A DNA stretch of 64,000 nucleotides, from the NCBI GenBank assembly GCA_019114005.1, contig DXGH01000012.1, positions 1 to 64,000 of the forward strand, read 5' to 3'. Made by a program: the position numbers and the translations under genes. Source of the DNA: Candidatus Acetatifactor stercoripullorum (GTDB lineage Bacteria; Bacillota; Clostridia; Lachnospirales; Lachnospiraceae). Positions 25,467 to 35,080 of this stretch are shown piece by piece (position 1 is the stretch's first letter; each line of letters starts with the position of its first letter). The notes below the pieces were generated by a model. The model worked only from the letters and a program-made list of their open reading frames with translations. It did not search any database and was not told the origin of the DNA.

Positions 25467-26098
25467 CGGAAAAAGGGATTTTAATTGTAATTTCAGGATT
25501 TTCAGGGGCGGGCAAAGGCACCATTGTAAAAAGGCTTCTGCAGACTTATGACAATTATGCCCTTTCTGTTTCCATGACCACAAGACCGCCCAGAGATGGA
25601 GAGCGGGAGGGTGTGGAATACTTTTTTACAGACAGGGAGCATTTTGAGGCAGAAATTGAACGTTCAGGTCTGATAGAATATGCCATGTACTGCGGCAATT
25701 ATTACGGAACGCCCAGAGCCTATGTAGAGGAACAGCTGAGGGCTGGAAAGGATGTAATCCTGGAGATTGAGATTCAGGGAGCCCTCAAGATAAAGGAGCA
25801 GTTTCCGGAGAGCCTTCTGGTCTTTGTGACGCCGCCAAACGCAAAGGAATTGGAGCGGCGTCTGGTGGGGAGAGGCACGGAAAGCCAGGAGGTCATTCAA
25901 AAAAGGCTGGCAAGGGCCAGCGAGGAGTCGGAGGGCATGGAGTCCTATGACTATATCGTGGTAAACGACGATCTGGAAAAATGTGTGGAGGAGTTAAACT
26001 GTCTGGTGGATGCGGCCCGCAGGGCGCCTGTCCGCAGACGGGGATTTATAAAAGAAATCAGAGACGAACTGAAAGGGTTCGCGAAAGGAGCAGAATAA
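25463..26098 (+). CDS. gmk: Guanylate kinase
   Basis: It phosphorylates GMP to GDP with ATP. The 211-residue protein has the P-loop SGFSGAGKGTIVKRL, the GMP-binding STTRPPR-like segment SMTTRPPRDGEREGVEYFF and the lid region VGRGTESQEVIQKRL. ATG 25463 overlaps the remA stop, and the stop overlaps the rpoZ start by one base. The order gmk-rpoZ is conserved among bacteria. Confidence 0.95.
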   Translation: MTEKGILIVISGFSGAGKGTIVKRLLQTYDNYALSVSMTTRPPRDGEREGVEYFFTDREHFEAEIERSGLIEYAMYCGNYYGTPRAYVEEQLRAGKDVILEIEIQGALKIKEQFPESLLVFVTPPNAKELERRLVGRGTESQEVIQKRLARASEESEGMESYDYIVVNDDLEKCVEELNCLVDAARRAPVRRRGFIKEIRDELKGFAKGAE

Positions 26099-26340
26099 TG
26101 TTACATCCATCTTATTCCGATTTAATGAAGGTAGTAAACAGCGACGTGGAGCCCGGAGAGGCGCCCGTGGTAAACAGCCGTTATTCCATAGTGATGGCTA
26201 CCTCAAAGAGGGCAAGACAGATTATTGCCGGAGAGGAGCCCCTGGTGGACGGCAAGGATAAGAAGCCCCTTTCCATAGCGGTGGAGGAGCTCAATCAGGG
26301 AAAAATCAAAATTTTAGGCGACGAAGAAACACAAGAGTAG
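26098..26340 (+). CDS. rpoZ: DNA-directed RNA polymerase omega subunit
   Basis: An 80-residue omega subunit that aids assembly of the RNA polymerase beta' subunit. MLHPSYSDLMKVVN opens the protein, and the central SRYSIVMATSKRARQI matches the family motif. KPLSIAVEELNQGKIKIL closes it. ATG 26098 overlaps the gmk stop, with AAAGGAG upstream; longer frames from 25981 are out. Confidence 0.92.
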   Translation: MLHPSYSDLMKVVNSDVEPGEAPVVNSRYSIVMATSKRARQIIAGEEPLVDGKDKKPLSIAVEELNQGKIKILGDEETQE

Positions 26341-26405
26341 CTTTTTAGGGCTGTCGGGGGAAGTATGAGCGGCGGCCCTTTCTGCTGTCTATGGAGAAAA
26401 GTTTT

Positions 26406-27734
26406 ATGAAAATATTGTTTGTGTCATTGGGCTGCGACAAAAACCTGGTGGATTCGGAGAGGATGCTGGGGATGCTGGCAGAGAAGGGCTTTACCTTCAC
26501 GGACGATGAAAACCAGGCGGATATCGTAGTGGTGAATACCTGCTGTTTCATTGGCGACGCCAAAGAGGAAAGCATAAATACACTGCTTCAGATGAGCCAG
26601 CTGAAGGAGGAAGGGCGCATTCAGGTGCTGATTGCCGCCGGATGCCTGGCACAGCGCTACCGGGAGGAAATCCAGAAGGAAATTCCCCAGGTGGACGCCG
26701 TGATAGGCACCATGGCTATTGCCGATATCGCAGATGCGGTGGAGAAAGCCCTTGGGGGAAAAGCCCGCAATTACTATGAGGATATTAATGCAAAGCCGGT
26801 GGCGGGAGGAAAGCGTGTGGTGACGACCGGCGGGCATTTTGCTTATTTGAAAATTGCGGAGGGCTGTGACAAGCACTGCACTTACTGTATTATTCCAAAG
26901 GTGCGGGGAAGCTATCGCAGCATTCCCATGGAGAGCCTGCTTAAGGAGGCAGAGCAGCTTGCCGAAGAGGGCGTAAAGGAGTTAATTTTAGTAGCCCAGG
27001 AAACCACCCTGTACGGTGTAGATTTATATGGAAAAAAGACACTGCCCACACTGCTGGAGCGTCTGGCTGAGATCGACGGCATTTCCTGGATCAGACTGCT
27101 TTACTGCTATCCGGAGGAGATTACGGATGAGCTGGTGCAGGTCATTGCCACCCAGCCCAAGGTCTGCCATTATCTGGACATTCCCATTCAGCACGCCTCG
27201 GATTCCATTCTGCGGCGGATGGGAAGAAAAACAAGTAAAAAAGAGCTGGAAGGGCAGATCAAAAAGCTCCGGGAAAAAATTCCTGATATTTGTCTGAGAA
27301 CCACGCTGATCAGCGGCTTCCCCGGGGAAACCCAGGAGGATTTTGAGGAGCTGTACCGGTTTGTGAACGAGATGGAATTTGACAGACTGGGAGTCTTTGC
27401 CTATTCCCAGGAGGAGGATACGCCTGCGGCGGTGATGCCCGATCAGGTCGAGGAGTCCGTGAAGGAAGCAAGAAGAGATGAATTGATGGAGCTTCAGCAG
27501 GAGATTGCCTTTGAGAAGGCCGAGGCCATGGTGGGACGGATACTGACTGTGATGATCGAGGGAAAGGTGGCGGACGAGGACGTATATGTGGGCAGAACCT
27601 ACAAGGACGCCCCGGGCGTGGATGGATATCTGTTTGTAAACACCTCCGCCAGTCTGATGACCGGAGATTTTGTCAAGGTACAGGTGACAGGGTCCAACGA
27701 ATATGATTTGATTGGAGAAATATATCATGCGTAA
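26406..27734 (+). CDS. rimO: Ribosomal protein S12 methylthiotransferase
   Basis: A radical-SAM enzyme that adds a methylthio group to the S12 aspartate. The 442-residue protein has the N-terminal MTTase domain with three cluster cysteines (SLGCDKN, NTCCFI, AAGCLAQ), the radical-SAM triad CDKHCTYC, a TIM-barrel part (RLLYCYPEEITDEL, PIQHASDSILRRMGRK, SGFPGETQEDF) and a C-terminal TRAM domain. The MKILFVSLGCDKNLVDSE start separates RimO from MiaB. ATG 26406 is used because GGAG lies 10 bases upstream. pgsA overlaps its end. Confidence 0.94.
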   Translation: MKILFVSLGCDKNLVDSERMLGMLAEKGFTFTDDENQADIVVVNTCCFIGDAKEESINTLLQMSQLKEEGRIQVLIAAGCLAQRYREEIQKEIPQVDAVIGTMAIADIADAVEKALGGKARNYYEDINAKPVAGGKRVVTTGGHFAYLKIAEGCDKHCTYCIIPKVRGSYRSIPMESLLKEAEQLAEEGVKELILVAQETTLYGVDLYGKKTLPTLLERLAEIDGISWIRLLYCYPEEITDELVQVIATQPKVCHYLDIPIQHASDSILRRMGRKTSKKELEGQIKKLREKIPDICLRTTLISGFPGETQEDFEELYRFVNEMEFDRLGVFAYSQEEDTPAAVMPDQVEESVKEARRDELMELQQEIAFEKAEAMVGRILTVMIEGKVADEDVYVGRTYKDAPGVDGYLFVNTSASLMTGDFVKVQVTGSNEYDLIGEIYHA

Positions 27735-28290
27735 AATGAATTTACCAAACAAGCTGACTATTTTTAGAATGATACTGATCGTTCCCTTTGTGGTTCTTTT
27801 GCTGGGAGGATATGCGGGATGGTTCGGTGAAAGCACTTTCATAACGGACTTGATCTCCCTGGCCGTCTTTATCATTGCAAGCCTGACGGACTTGATTGAC
27901 GGAAAGATTGCCAGGAAATATAATCTTGTGACCAATTTCGGGAAATTTATGGACCCCCTGGCGGATAAGCTGCTTGTGTGCGCGGCTTTGATTGCTTTGG
28001 TGGAGATGGGGAGAATCCCTGCCTGGGTGGTAATCGTTATTATCAGCAGAGAATTCATTATCAGCGGCTTTCGGCTCATTGCTTCCGATAACCATGTGGT
28101 GATTGCCGCCAGCTACTGGGGGAAATTCAAAACCACCTTCCAGATGCTCATGGTGTGTCTGATGATTGCCAATCTTCCGGCACTTTCGCTGCTCACACAG
28201 ATCGTTATGTGGATTGCCCTGGCGCTTACTGTGATTTCCTTGATTGATTACCTGATTAAGAATAAAGAGGTGATGAAGGATACAAAATAG
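27727..28290 (+). CDS. pgsA: CDP-diacylglycerol--glycerol-3-phosphate 3-phosphatidyltransferase
   Basis: It makes phosphatidylglycerophosphate, the first step to phosphatidylglycerol. The 187-residue membrane protein carries the CDP-alcohol phosphotransferase motif D-G-x2-A-R-x8-G-x3-D-x3-D, seen as DGKIARKYNLVTNFGKFMDP then LADK. Four membrane helices are apparent. ATG 27727, eight bases inside rimO, is preceded by GGAG. An ATG at 27712 would overlap further and lacks a site. Confidence 0.93.
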   Translation: MRKMNLPNKLTIFRMILIVPFVVLLLGGYAGWFGESTFITDLISLAVFIIASLTDLIDGKIARKYNLVTNFGKFMDPLADKLLVCAALIALVEMGRIPAWVVIVIISREFIISGFRLIASDNHVVIAASYWGKFKTTFQMLMVCLMIANLPALSLLTQIVMWIALALTVISLIDYLIKNKEVMKDTK

Positions 28291-28345
28291 AGGGCAGAAA
28301 ATAGAAGCAGGCGGAAGCTGTAAAAAGCGGAAAGGGAGATGTGAC

Positions 28346-29587
28346 ATGACGGTGGAATTGGTCTGTGTGGGCACAGAGCTGCTTTTGGGAAATATTGTAA
28401 ACACCAATGGGGCCTATCTTGCGGAAAAATGTGCGGAGCTTGGGCTTTCCAGCTATTTTCAGACTGTGGTGGGAGACAATGAGGAGAGATTGGGAGAAAC
28501 CCTGTCCCAGGCAGTGAAACGCTCCGATATTGTAATTGTATGCGGAGGGCTTGGACCCACCGAGGACGATCTGACAAAAGAGACGGCGGCCCGGGTATTG
28601 GGAAAAGAGTTAAAGCTCTCTGAGCAGGTAAAGGAGACGATAGAGGCTTACTTTCAAAAGCGCGGAAGAAAAGCGGCCCAAAACAACTGGAAGCAGGCCA
28701 TGGTTCCTGAGGGAGCCCTGGTTTTGGAAAACAAAAACGGTACTGCGCCCGGACTGATTCTGGAGGCCCAAGACTGCCGTGTGATTTTGCTGCCAGGCCC
28801 TCCGGGAGAGATGATTCCCATGTTTGAGGAGCAGGCAGTTCCCTACCTGCGCAGGCTAAGCCCTGAGGTGATCTGCTCCAAAACGGTGAAAATCTGTGGA
28901 ATTCCTGAAAGTCAGGCGGAAATCATGGTGAAGGACCTGATCGATACCCAGACTAATCCCACCATCGCCACCTATGCCAAGACCGGAGAGGTGCATATCC
29001 GGGTAACGGCAAGGGCATCTGGAAAAAAGGAAGCCCAGGCGCTGATAAAGCCAGTGGTAAAGGAGCTGAAGAGGCGTTTCGGCCATGCAGTTTACAGCAC
29101 AAAGGCCGGGTGCACACTGGAGCAGGCAGTGGTGGAGCTGCTTAAGAAAAAGGGGCTTACGGTAACCTGCGCAGAGTCCTGCACCGGAGGCATGCTTTCC
29201 GCAAGGCTGGTGAATGTGCCGGGCGTATCTGATGTCTACAGAACCGGATTTGTCACCTATTCCAATGAAGCCAAGCATGAATTTTTAAAGGTGAAGAAAA
29301 GTACGTTAAAAAAGCATGGAGCCGTGAGCGCCGAGACTGCGGCCCAAATGGCTTTGGGCGCAGCCCGCTCGGGCAAAGCCGACGTTGCGGCGGCTCTCAC
29401 GGGGATTGCAGGCCCGGAGGGAGGCACAAGCAAGAAGCCTGTGGGGCTTGTATATATCGCCTGCAGCGTCAGGGGAAAAGTCATTGTAAAGCGGTATGTG
29501 TTCACCGGAAACAGGCAGAAGGTCAGAGAAGCCGCCGTGGCCAGCGCGTTGACGCTGATACGGGACTGTATCCGCTGCTATGGCTGA
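28346..29587 (+). CDS. cinA: CinA-like competence/damage-inducible protein, nicotinamide-nucleotide amidase
   Basis: A 413-residue protein with two domains: an N-terminal MoCF_biosynth-like (COG1058, ADP-ribose pyrophosphatase) domain with VCVGTELLLGNIVNTNGAYL and CGGLGPTEDDLTKE, and a C-terminal CinA amidase (PncC) domain with VTCAESCTGGMLSARL, FVTYSNEAKHEFL and ALTGIAGPEGGTSKKPVGLV. It recycles pyridine nucleotides. The order pgsA-cinA-recA is the same as in B. subtilis, although here a large foldback and the recA promoter intervene. Confidence 0.94.
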   Translation: MTVELVCVGTELLLGNIVNTNGAYLAEKCAELGLSSYFQTVVGDNEERLGETLSQAVKRSDIVIVCGGLGPTEDDLTKETAARVLGKELKLSEQVKETIEAYFQKRGRKAAQNNWKQAMVPEGALVLENKNGTAPGLILEAQDCRVILLPGPPGEMIPMFEEQAVPYLRRLSPEVICSKTVKICGIPESQAEIMVKDLIDTQTNPTIATYAKTGEVHIRVTARASGKKEAQALIKPVVKELKRRFGHAVYSTKAGCTLEQAVVELLKKKGLTVTCAESCTGGMLSARLVNVPGVSDVYRTGFVTYSNEAKHEFLKVKKSTLKKHGAVSAETAAQMALGAARSGKADVAAALTGIAGPEGGTSKKPVGLVYIACSVRGKVIVKRYVFTGNRQKVREAAVASALTLIRDCIRCYG

Positions 29588-29599
29588 GCCGATACGGTG

Positions 29600-29863
29600 A
29601 TTTTTAAAATGCTGGGGCAGAATGTTTTATATCCAAGCCCCAGGCGGTCAGAATTGGTTGTCATCTGCAGAAGCCTTAGTTGCTCTTAGAAGTGGCAAAT
29701 TTGCGATGTGAGAAAAAATCCGCATGTTTGAGCGCAGCGAGTTCGGATTTTTTGAAACGAAATCAGCAAATTTGCCACCTCTTAGTGCAACTTGGCTTCG
29801 AAGCCGCAGCCAATCTGACTGCCTGGGGCTGGGGGAGAGCCCTTCTGCCCCGTATTTTTAAGA
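29600..29863. repeat. 260-bp nested foldback element
   Basis: The two halves are imperfect inverted repeats over almost their full length. From outside in: TTAAAAT, GGGGCAGAA (29614-29622 with 29842-29851), the block CCAAGCCCCAGGC-GTCAGA-TTGG (29633-29656 with 29810-29832), GAAGCC, AGTTGC, GTGGCAAATTTGC (29692-29704 with 29764-29777), and AAAAAATCCG (29713-29722 with 29743-29752). No open frame is convincing inside. It resembles a MITE or a large structured RNA. No target-site duplication is obvious. Confidence 0.85.
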
Positions 29864-29911
29864 ATGTATCACAAACACTTGTCCTTAAGACAGTTTTGTG
29901 ATACATTTTTA
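29864..29911 (+). terminator. Rho-independent terminator between cinA and recA
   Basis: TGTATCACAAA (about 29865-29875) pairs with TTTTGTGATACA (29894-29905) and is followed by TTTTT. It closes the transcript from cinA and the foldback element. Confidence 0.8.
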
Positions 29912-30044
29912 GTATCTGATATTTCTTAACGTTCGGGCATTTCGCCAAGAATTTCAGTGAAGCAGGAAAAAAATTTAAGGGGGGATGCCTTTGAGGGAGT
30001 TTTATGGTACATATTGTACTGTAATATAAAAGAAGAAAAAAGAG

Positions 30045-30073
30045 TTGACAAATACGAACAAATGTTTTATCCT
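30045..30073 (+). promoter_or_regulatory. SigA-type promoter of recA-recX
   Basis: TTGACA (30045-30050), 17 bases, TATCCT (30068-30073). The first LexA-like box lies in the spacer. Confidence 0.8.
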
Positions 30074-30096
30074 AATAAAAATAGAACGTTTGTTCC
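30055..30096. promoter_or_regulatory. Two LexA (Cheo-type) SOS boxes at recA
   Basis: AGAACGTTTGTTCC (30083-30096) matches the GAAC-N4-GTTC core of the B. subtilis-type LexA box exactly. CGAACAAATGTTTT (30055-30068) is a weaker match overlapping the spacer and -10. One box under the polymerase and one downstream of the start is a sensible repression layout, so recA and recX are predicted SOS genes. Confidence 0.85.
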
Positions 30097-30116
30097 TGGA
30101 TGAAAAGGAGACCTTC

Positions 30117-31190
30117 ATGGAAAAAGATGAAAAACTCAAAGCCCTTGACGCGGCGTTGAGCCAGATTGAAAAGCAGTACGGAAAGGGTGCGGTTATGAAG
30201 CTGGGAGACCCTTCCGCACAGATGAATGTAGAAACGATTCCTACCGGTTCTTTGAGCCTTGATATTGCCCTTGGACTGGGCGGGATTCCCAGGGGAAGAA
30301 TCATTGAGATATATGGACCTGAGTCCAGCGGAAAAACCACAGTAACGCTGCACATGATAGCGGAGGTGCAAAAAAGAGGCGGCATTGCAGGATTTATAGA
30401 TGCAGAGCACGCGCTGGATCCCGTCTATGCCAAAAATATCGGGGTGGACATTGACAATCTGTATATTTCCCAGCCGGACAACGGAGAGCAGGCGCTTGAG
30501 ATTACTGAAACTATGGTGCGTTCCGGGGCCATTGATATTGTAGTGGTGGACTCTGTGGCGGCGCTGGTGCCGAAAGCCGAGATTGACGGGGACATGGGGG
30601 ATTCCCATGTGGGACTGCAGGCCCGGCTGATGTCACAGGCCCTGCGCAAGCTTACAGCGGTGATCAGCAAGTCCAACTGCTGCGTTGTGTTTATCAATCA
30701 GCTGCGTGAAAAGGTGGGTGTTATGTTTGGAAACCCGGAGACCACTACCGGCGGACGCGCCCTGAAATTTTATTCCTCTGTGCGCCTTGACGTAAGAAGA
30801 ATCGAAGCGTTAAAGCAGGGCGGAGAAGTGATCGGCAACAGAACCCGTGTAAAGGTTGTAAAGAATAAAATTGCGCCTCCCTTCAAGGAAGCAGAGTTTG
30901 ACATTATGTTTGGAGAGGGTATTTCCATGACGGGAGATATTCTGGATTTGGCCGCAAGCATTGATGTAGTGAACAAATCGGGAGCATGGTATGCCTATAA
31001 TGGCAGCAAGATAGGCCAGGGCCGTGAAAATGCAAAGCAGTATCTGAAGGACAATCCCGAAGTGTGTCAGGAGATTGCAAAGAAGGTACGGGCTCATTTT
31101 GGACTGGACGGCGCAGGAGACCACAGCGAAGAGGCGGCTGCACAGGAGAAAAAGGAAGCTAAGCCCGCAAGGAGCAGGGCGGCGGAATAA
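30117..31190 (+). CDS. recA: Recombinase A
   Basis: RecA forms filaments on single-stranded DNA, carries out strand exchange and triggers LexA self-cleavage. The 357-residue protein has [13 protein letters not shown] (Walker A), [20 protein letters not shown] (Walker B and loop L1) and the L2 loop [20 protein letters not shown]. The C-terminus is acidic then K/E/A-rich. ATG 30117 follows AAGGAG at 7 bases; the frame runs on to 30045 but crosses the promoter. SOS boxes lie upstream and recX follows after 11 bases. Confidence 0.98.
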   Translation: MEKDEKLKALDAALSQIEKQYGKGAVMKLGDPSAQMNVETIPTGSLSLDIALGLGGIPRGRIIEIYGPESSGKTTVTLHMIAEVQKRGGIAGFIDAEHALDPVYAKNIGVDIDNLYISQPDNGEQALEITETMVRSGAIDIVVVDSVAALVPKAEIDGDMGDSHVGLQARLMSQALRKLTAVISKSNCCVVFINQLREKVGVMFGNPETTTGGRALKFYSSVRLDVRRIEALKQGGEVIGNRTRVKVVKNKIAPPFKEAEFDIMFGEGISMTGDILDLAASIDVVNKSGAWYAYNGSKIGQGRENAKQYLKDNPEVCQEIAKKVRAHFGLDGAGDHSEEAAAQEKKEAKPARSRAAE

Positions 31191-31201
31191 GGTCGGCAGA
31201 G

Positions 31202-31831
31202 ATGACAGTGACACAGATTGTGGAGATATCAAAGAACCGCAGTAAGGTTTATATTGATCAGGAGCTCTCCTTTGTTTTATACAAAGGAGAGCTCCGCCTT
31301 TACGGGGTGCGCCAGGGAGAAGCACTGGCCGGAGAGGATTATCAGAGAATCATGGAGGAGGTGCTGCCCAGGCGGGCAAAGCTGCGTGCCATGAATCTGC
31401 TGAAAAACAGGGAGTATACCACTGCCAGGCTGCGTGAAAAGCTAAGGGAGGGATTTTATCCGGAGCAGGTGATTGACCAGGCTATGGAATATGTGGCTTC
31501 CTTCCGGTATACGGATGACGTGCGGTACGCAGTGGACTTTATCACCTGTCATGAAAAGGACAGAAGCCGCAGAAGAATCGAGCAGGATCTGGCAGGCAGG
31601 GGCATTGACAGAGCCACCATGGAAAAGGCATGGAAGGAGTGGGAAAGCAAGGGGGGAGAGCAGGATGAGCAGGCTATGATCCGGCGTCTGCTGGAAAAGA
31701 AGCGGTACGACCCCGAAACGGCTGACTATAGAGAAAAACAGCGGATTTATGCCTTTTTGGGGCGGAAGGGCTTTTCCGGAGAGCAGATAAGCAAGGTTAT
31801 GCGCTCCTTCCCGGAGCTGGATATGGAATAA
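31202..31831 (+). CDS. recX: RecA modulator RecX
   Basis: A 209-residue, all-helical protein with the three RecX repeats, visible as LLKNREYTTARLREKLREGF, RRRIEQDLAGRGIDRATMEK and KQRIYAFLGRKGFSGEQISK. RecX binds the RecA filament and limits its growth. Directly downstream of recA in the same SOS-controlled unit. There is a near-palindrome GAGCTC-N-GAGCTC (31262-31293) early in the gene. Confidence 0.92.
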   Translation: MTVTQIVEISKNRSKVYIDQELSFVLYKGELRLYGVRQGEALAGEDYQRIMEEVLPRRAKLRAMNLLKNREYTTARLREKLREGFYPEQVIDQAMEYVASFRYTDDVRYAVDFITCHEKDRSRRRIEQDLAGRGIDRATMEKAWKEWESKGGEQDEQAMIRRLLEKKRYDPETADYREKQRIYAFLGRKGFSGEQISKVMRSFPELDME

Positions 31832-31846
31832 ATAATTTACAAATAC

Positions 31847-31875
31847 TTGACATAACAACTGTTTCAGTTTAAAAT
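31847..31875 (+). promoter_or_regulatory. SigA-type promoter of rny
   Basis: TTGACA (31847-31852), 17 bases, TAAAAT (31870-31875). The leader to the rny ATG is about 130 bases. Confidence 0.8.
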
Positions 31876-31909
31876 TTAACTGTTGTAAATTGCTTGTTAG
31901 AATGTTTTC

Positions 31910-32009
31910 AGCGCTCCTTTGGGAGCATGTACATACATTCTATGATATGCTGCGGAGGATCTTCCGCAGCCACAGTGTACAATGAAAATTAAATAAGGAG
32001 GTGCTCCTG
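31910..32009 (+). promoter_or_regulatory. Structured rny leader with SD inside a small hairpin
   Basis: Three inverted repeats follow each other: GCTCC-TTTG-GGAGC (about 31912-31925), GCTGCGGA-TCCGCAGC (31949-31970) and AGGAG-gtg-CTCCT (about 31997-32009). The last contains the Shine-Dalgarno bases of rny, so ribosome access may be controlled. RNase Y autoregulation through this leader is inference. Confidence 0.5.
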
Positions 32010-32012
32010 TAG

Positions 32013-33560
32013 ATGCTTAGTTATGTGATCACAGCATTGGTCAGCATCCTTGTAACAGCTGCTATTACCGCTGTTGTAACAGCGGCTTATCAGAAAAAAG
32101 TCACGGCTGCAACCATTGGCAATGCAGAGGACAAGGCAAGGGAAATTATTGATGAAGCGCTTAAGACTGCAGAGACAAAGAAACGCGAATCGCTGCTTGA
32201 GGTAAAGGAGGAGTCCATTCGTACCAAGAATGAGCTTGACAAGGAAATCAAGGAACGAAGAGCAGAGGCTCAGCGCTATGAGCGCAGAGTACAGCAGAAG
32301 GAAGAGAACATCGATAAAAAGGCTGATGCCATTGAAAAGCGTGAAGCAAGTTTGGCGGCAAAAGAAGAATCCTTAAATAAGCTGAAGGATGAAGTTTCCA
32401 AACTGAATGAGCAAAGAGTACAGGAACTGGAACGAATTTCAGGTTTAACCTCTGAACAGGCAAAAGACTACTTATTGAAAATTGTTGAAGATGAAGTAAA
32501 ACATGAAACGGCTGTGATGATCAAGGAAATGGAGAGTCGCGCCAAGGAAGAAGCAGACAAAAAAGCAAAGGAGTATGTTGTGTCAGCAATTCAGAGATGC
32601 GCAGCAGATCATGTCTCTGAGACCACAATCTCCGTTGTACAGCTTCCAAACGATGAAATGAAGGGAAGGATTATTGGCCGTGAAGGACGTAATATCCGTA
32701 CCCTGGAGACCATGACAGGTGTGGATTTGATTATCGACGACACACCCGAGGCGGTTATACTGTCGGGCTTTGACCCGATTCGTCGCGAGGTTGCAAGAAT
32801 TGCCCTCGAAAAACTGATTGTCGATGGACGTATCCATCCCGCCAGAATCGAAGAGATGGTGGAAAAGGCACAAAAGGAAGTAGAGGTAATGATAAAGGAA
32901 GAGGGTGAAGCAGCGACCTTGGAGGTCGGCGTACACGGTATTCACCCCGAGCTCGTAAAATTACTGGGTAAGATGAAATTCAGAACCAGCTATGGACAGA
33001 ATGCGCTGAAGCATTCTATCGAGGTAGCACAGCTGTCGGGTCTGCTGGCAGCCGAGATGGGACTGGATGTAAGGCTTGCGAAAAGAGCAGGTCTGCTCCA
33101 CGATATCGGCAAGTCTGTGGATCATGAGATGGAAGGCTCTCATATCCAGCTGGGCGTTGAGCTTTGCCGGAAATACAAGGAGAATGCTACCGTTATCAAT
33201 GCGGTGGAATCTCATCACGGCGATGTAGAGCCCACTTCCCTGATTGCATGTATTGTACAAGCTGCTGATACAATATCCGCTGCAAGACCGGGAGCTAGAA
33301 GGGAAACATTGGAAACCTATACTAGCAGATTAAAACAATTAGAAGATATAACAAACAATTTCAAAGGCGTAGATAAATCTTTTGCTATTCAGGCAGGTCG
33401 CGAAATTCGTGTAATGGTGGTGCCGGAGCAGATTTCAGATGCCGATATGGTTCTTTTGGCACGCGATATTTCCAAGCAGATTGAGGCTGAATTGGAGTAT
33501 CCCGGACAGATTAAGGTAAATGTAATCCGCGAAAGCCGCGTTATTGATTATGCAAAATAG
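32013..33560 (+). CDS. rny: Ribonuclease Y
   Basis: A membrane-anchored endonuclease that starts mRNA decay in Firmicutes. The 515-residue protein has one N-terminal membrane helix ([20 protein letters not shown]), a long coiled coil (about 30-200), a KH domain with [20 protein letters not shown] and an HD domain with [17 protein letters not shown]. The order recA-recX-rny follows the usual Firmicutes arrangement. Its own promoter and a terminator bound it. Confidence 0.97.
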   Translation: MLSYVITALVSILVTAAITAVVTAAYQKKVTAATIGNAEDKAREIIDEALKTAETKKRESLLEVKEESIRTKNELDKEIKERRAEAQRYERRVQQKEENIDKKADAIEKREASLAAKEESLNKLKDEVSKLNEQRVQELERISGLTSEQAKDYLLKIVEDEVKHETAVMIKEMESRAKEEADKKAKEYVVSAIQRCAADHVSETTISVVQLPNDEMKGRIIGREGRNIRTLETMTGVDLIIDDTPEAVILSGFDPIRREVARIALEKLIVDGRIHPARIEEMVEKAQKEVEVMIKEEGEAATLEVGVHGIHPELVKLLGKMKFRTSYGQNALKHSIEVAQLSGLLAAEMGLDVRLAKRAGLLHDIGKSVDHEMEGSHIQLGVELCRKYKENATVINAVESHHGDVEPTSLIACIVQAADTISAARPGARRETLETYTSRLKQLEDITNNFKGVDKSFAIQAGREIRVMVVPEQISDADMVLLARDISKQIEAELEYPGQIKVNVIRESRVIDYAK

Positions 33561-33614
33561 TCAATGGGCAGCGCTGCCATGACGGTTTTTGACTTGAAAA
33601 ATTTCATAGGAATC

Positions 33615-33650
33615 AAAACCGCTGTATTTTATAGGTACAGCGGTTTTTTA
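33615..33650 (+). terminator. Rho-independent terminator of rny
   Basis: AAACCGCTGTA (33615-33625) pairs with TACAGCGGTTT (33636-33646) and is followed by T residues to 33649. Confidence 0.9.
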
Positions 33651-33675
33651 TTACAATGTAGAAATGAGGGTCAAT

Positions 33676-35022
33676 ATGCGAGAATTTAACATTATGGATT
33701 ATGGGGCTGTGGCAGACGGCGTTACCAATAACGCAAAGGCCATTCAAAGGGCGGTAGATTTGTGCTGGGAGAGCGGAGGAGGAAGAGTGACGGTTCCGGC
33801 GGGAAGGTATATGAGCGGTTCCATCCAGCTCAAAAGCAATGTGGATCTGCACCTGGAGATGGGAGCGGTGCTGATTTCCAGCCTGAACAAGGAGGACATT
33901 GACGACTTTATGACCCAGGTGGACGACGACAATGAGACCACCGGCTGGGAGGGAGGCTGCTTTTTGGGCGCTATCCATGGGGAAAATATTTCTTTGTCCG
34001 GCGACGGGATGATTTACGGACAGGGAGAGAAGGTTTTCTACGATGACGGCGCAGACGGCGGGTATGCGGAAAGTCCTATGTGTGTGGCTGATTTTCGTCC
34101 CAGGCTGATTTTGTTTGAGGATGTGGAAAATCTCAGTGTGAGGGATGTAACCCTGAAGGATGCTGCCTTTTGGACACTGCATATGGCGGGGTGCCGTCAT
34201 GTGCGTATTCATAATATCCGGATTCTCAATGCAGTGCGAGGGGCCAATAATGATGGGATCGACCCGGACAGCTGTCAGGACGTTGTAATCAGCAACTGCA
34301 TGATTGAATCCGGGGACGACGCCATTGTGGTGAAATCCACAAAGCCCATGGCAGCAAGATACGGAGCCTGCGAAAATGTGGTAATCACGGGGTGTGTGCT
34401 CCATTCCCATGATTCTGCGCTGAAGGTGGGAACAGAGACGCACGGGGTAATCCGTAATATTTCCTTTGGAGACTGCATCATCAAGGACTGCTCCAGAGCA
34501 GTGGGCATCTGGGTGCGGGACGGCGGCACCGTGGAGGATATCCATGTGCATCATCTGACGGGGGCGGTGAGAAGATATGCAGACGCACCCCAGAGAAGAT
34601 GGTGGGGAAAGGGGGAGCCCTTTTTTATCAGCGCCACCTACAGGAACGAAAAGAAAGATTTCCCCGGCATTATCCGGCGCGTTTCCTTTGACCATATCTA
34701 CTTAAAATCCGAATCCTGTATTTTTATCGCCGGGGAGGAGGAGTGCCCTGTGGAGGATATCAGCATGGATCATGTGCGGATCGAAATGATCAGACAGGGC
34801 ACACAGAAGGAAATCCCTTTTGATGAACAGCCCTCTCTTTATGGAGTGTATGCCCACGGCATTCCTTATTTTTACGGAAGGCATGTAAACGGCATGAGGG
34901 CTTTTGACTGTGTGATCAGACGTTTCGGAGAAGGATTTCCTATGTGGACGGAGGAAGTGGAGCTGATAAATTGTAAAAAAATTGAATTTTCCTCTTGTGA
35001 AATACCGTCGCTTATAGTATGA
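33676..35022 (+). CDS. Glycoside hydrolase family 28 (polygalacturonase-like)
   Basis: A 448-residue right-handed beta-helix enzyme of the pectin-degrading GH28 family. It starts REFNIMDYGAVADGVTNNAKAI, given here by its ends; the catalytic region shows NNDGIDPDSCQDV (NTDGxD-like), ESGDDAIVVKS (GDD), VGTETHGVIRN (GxHG-like) and GIWVRDGG (RxK-like, K replaced by D). There is no signal peptide, so it likely works inside the cell on imported oligogalacturonides. ATG 33676 follows GAGGGTC; ATG 33664 has no site. No transporter or other pectin genes adjoin. Confidence 0.9.
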   Translation: MREFNIMDYGAVADGVTNNAKAIQRAVDLCWESGGGRVTVPAGRYMSGSIQLKSNVDLHLEMGAVLISSLNKEDIDDFMTQVDDDNETTGWEGGCFLGAIHGENISLSGDGMIYGQGEKVFYDDGADGGYAESPMCVADFRPRLILFEDVENLSVRDVTLKDAAFWTLHMAGCRHVRIHNIRILNAVRGANNDGIDPDSCQDVVISNCMIESGDDAIVVKSTKPMAARYGACENVVITGCVLHSHDSALKVGTETHGVIRNISFGDCIIKDCSRAVGIWVRDGGTVEDIHVHHLTGAVRRYADAPQRRWWGKGEPFFISATYRNEKKDFPGIIRRVSFDHIYLKSESCIFIAGEEECPVEDISMDHVRIEMIRQGTQKEIPFDEQPSLYGVYAHGIPYFYGRHVNGMRAFDCVIRRFGEGFPMWTEEVELINCKKIEFSSCEIPSLIV

Positions 35023-35080
35023 TAGTCGGAGTGTATGATTGTATACGATTATCCAATAAGGCATGAGAGGAAGAGAAAAC

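Noticed and set aside
27024..28079. 351-codon minus-strand frame opposite rimO/pgsA
   Set aside because: It spans two conserved genes on the other strand and has no recognisable sequence.
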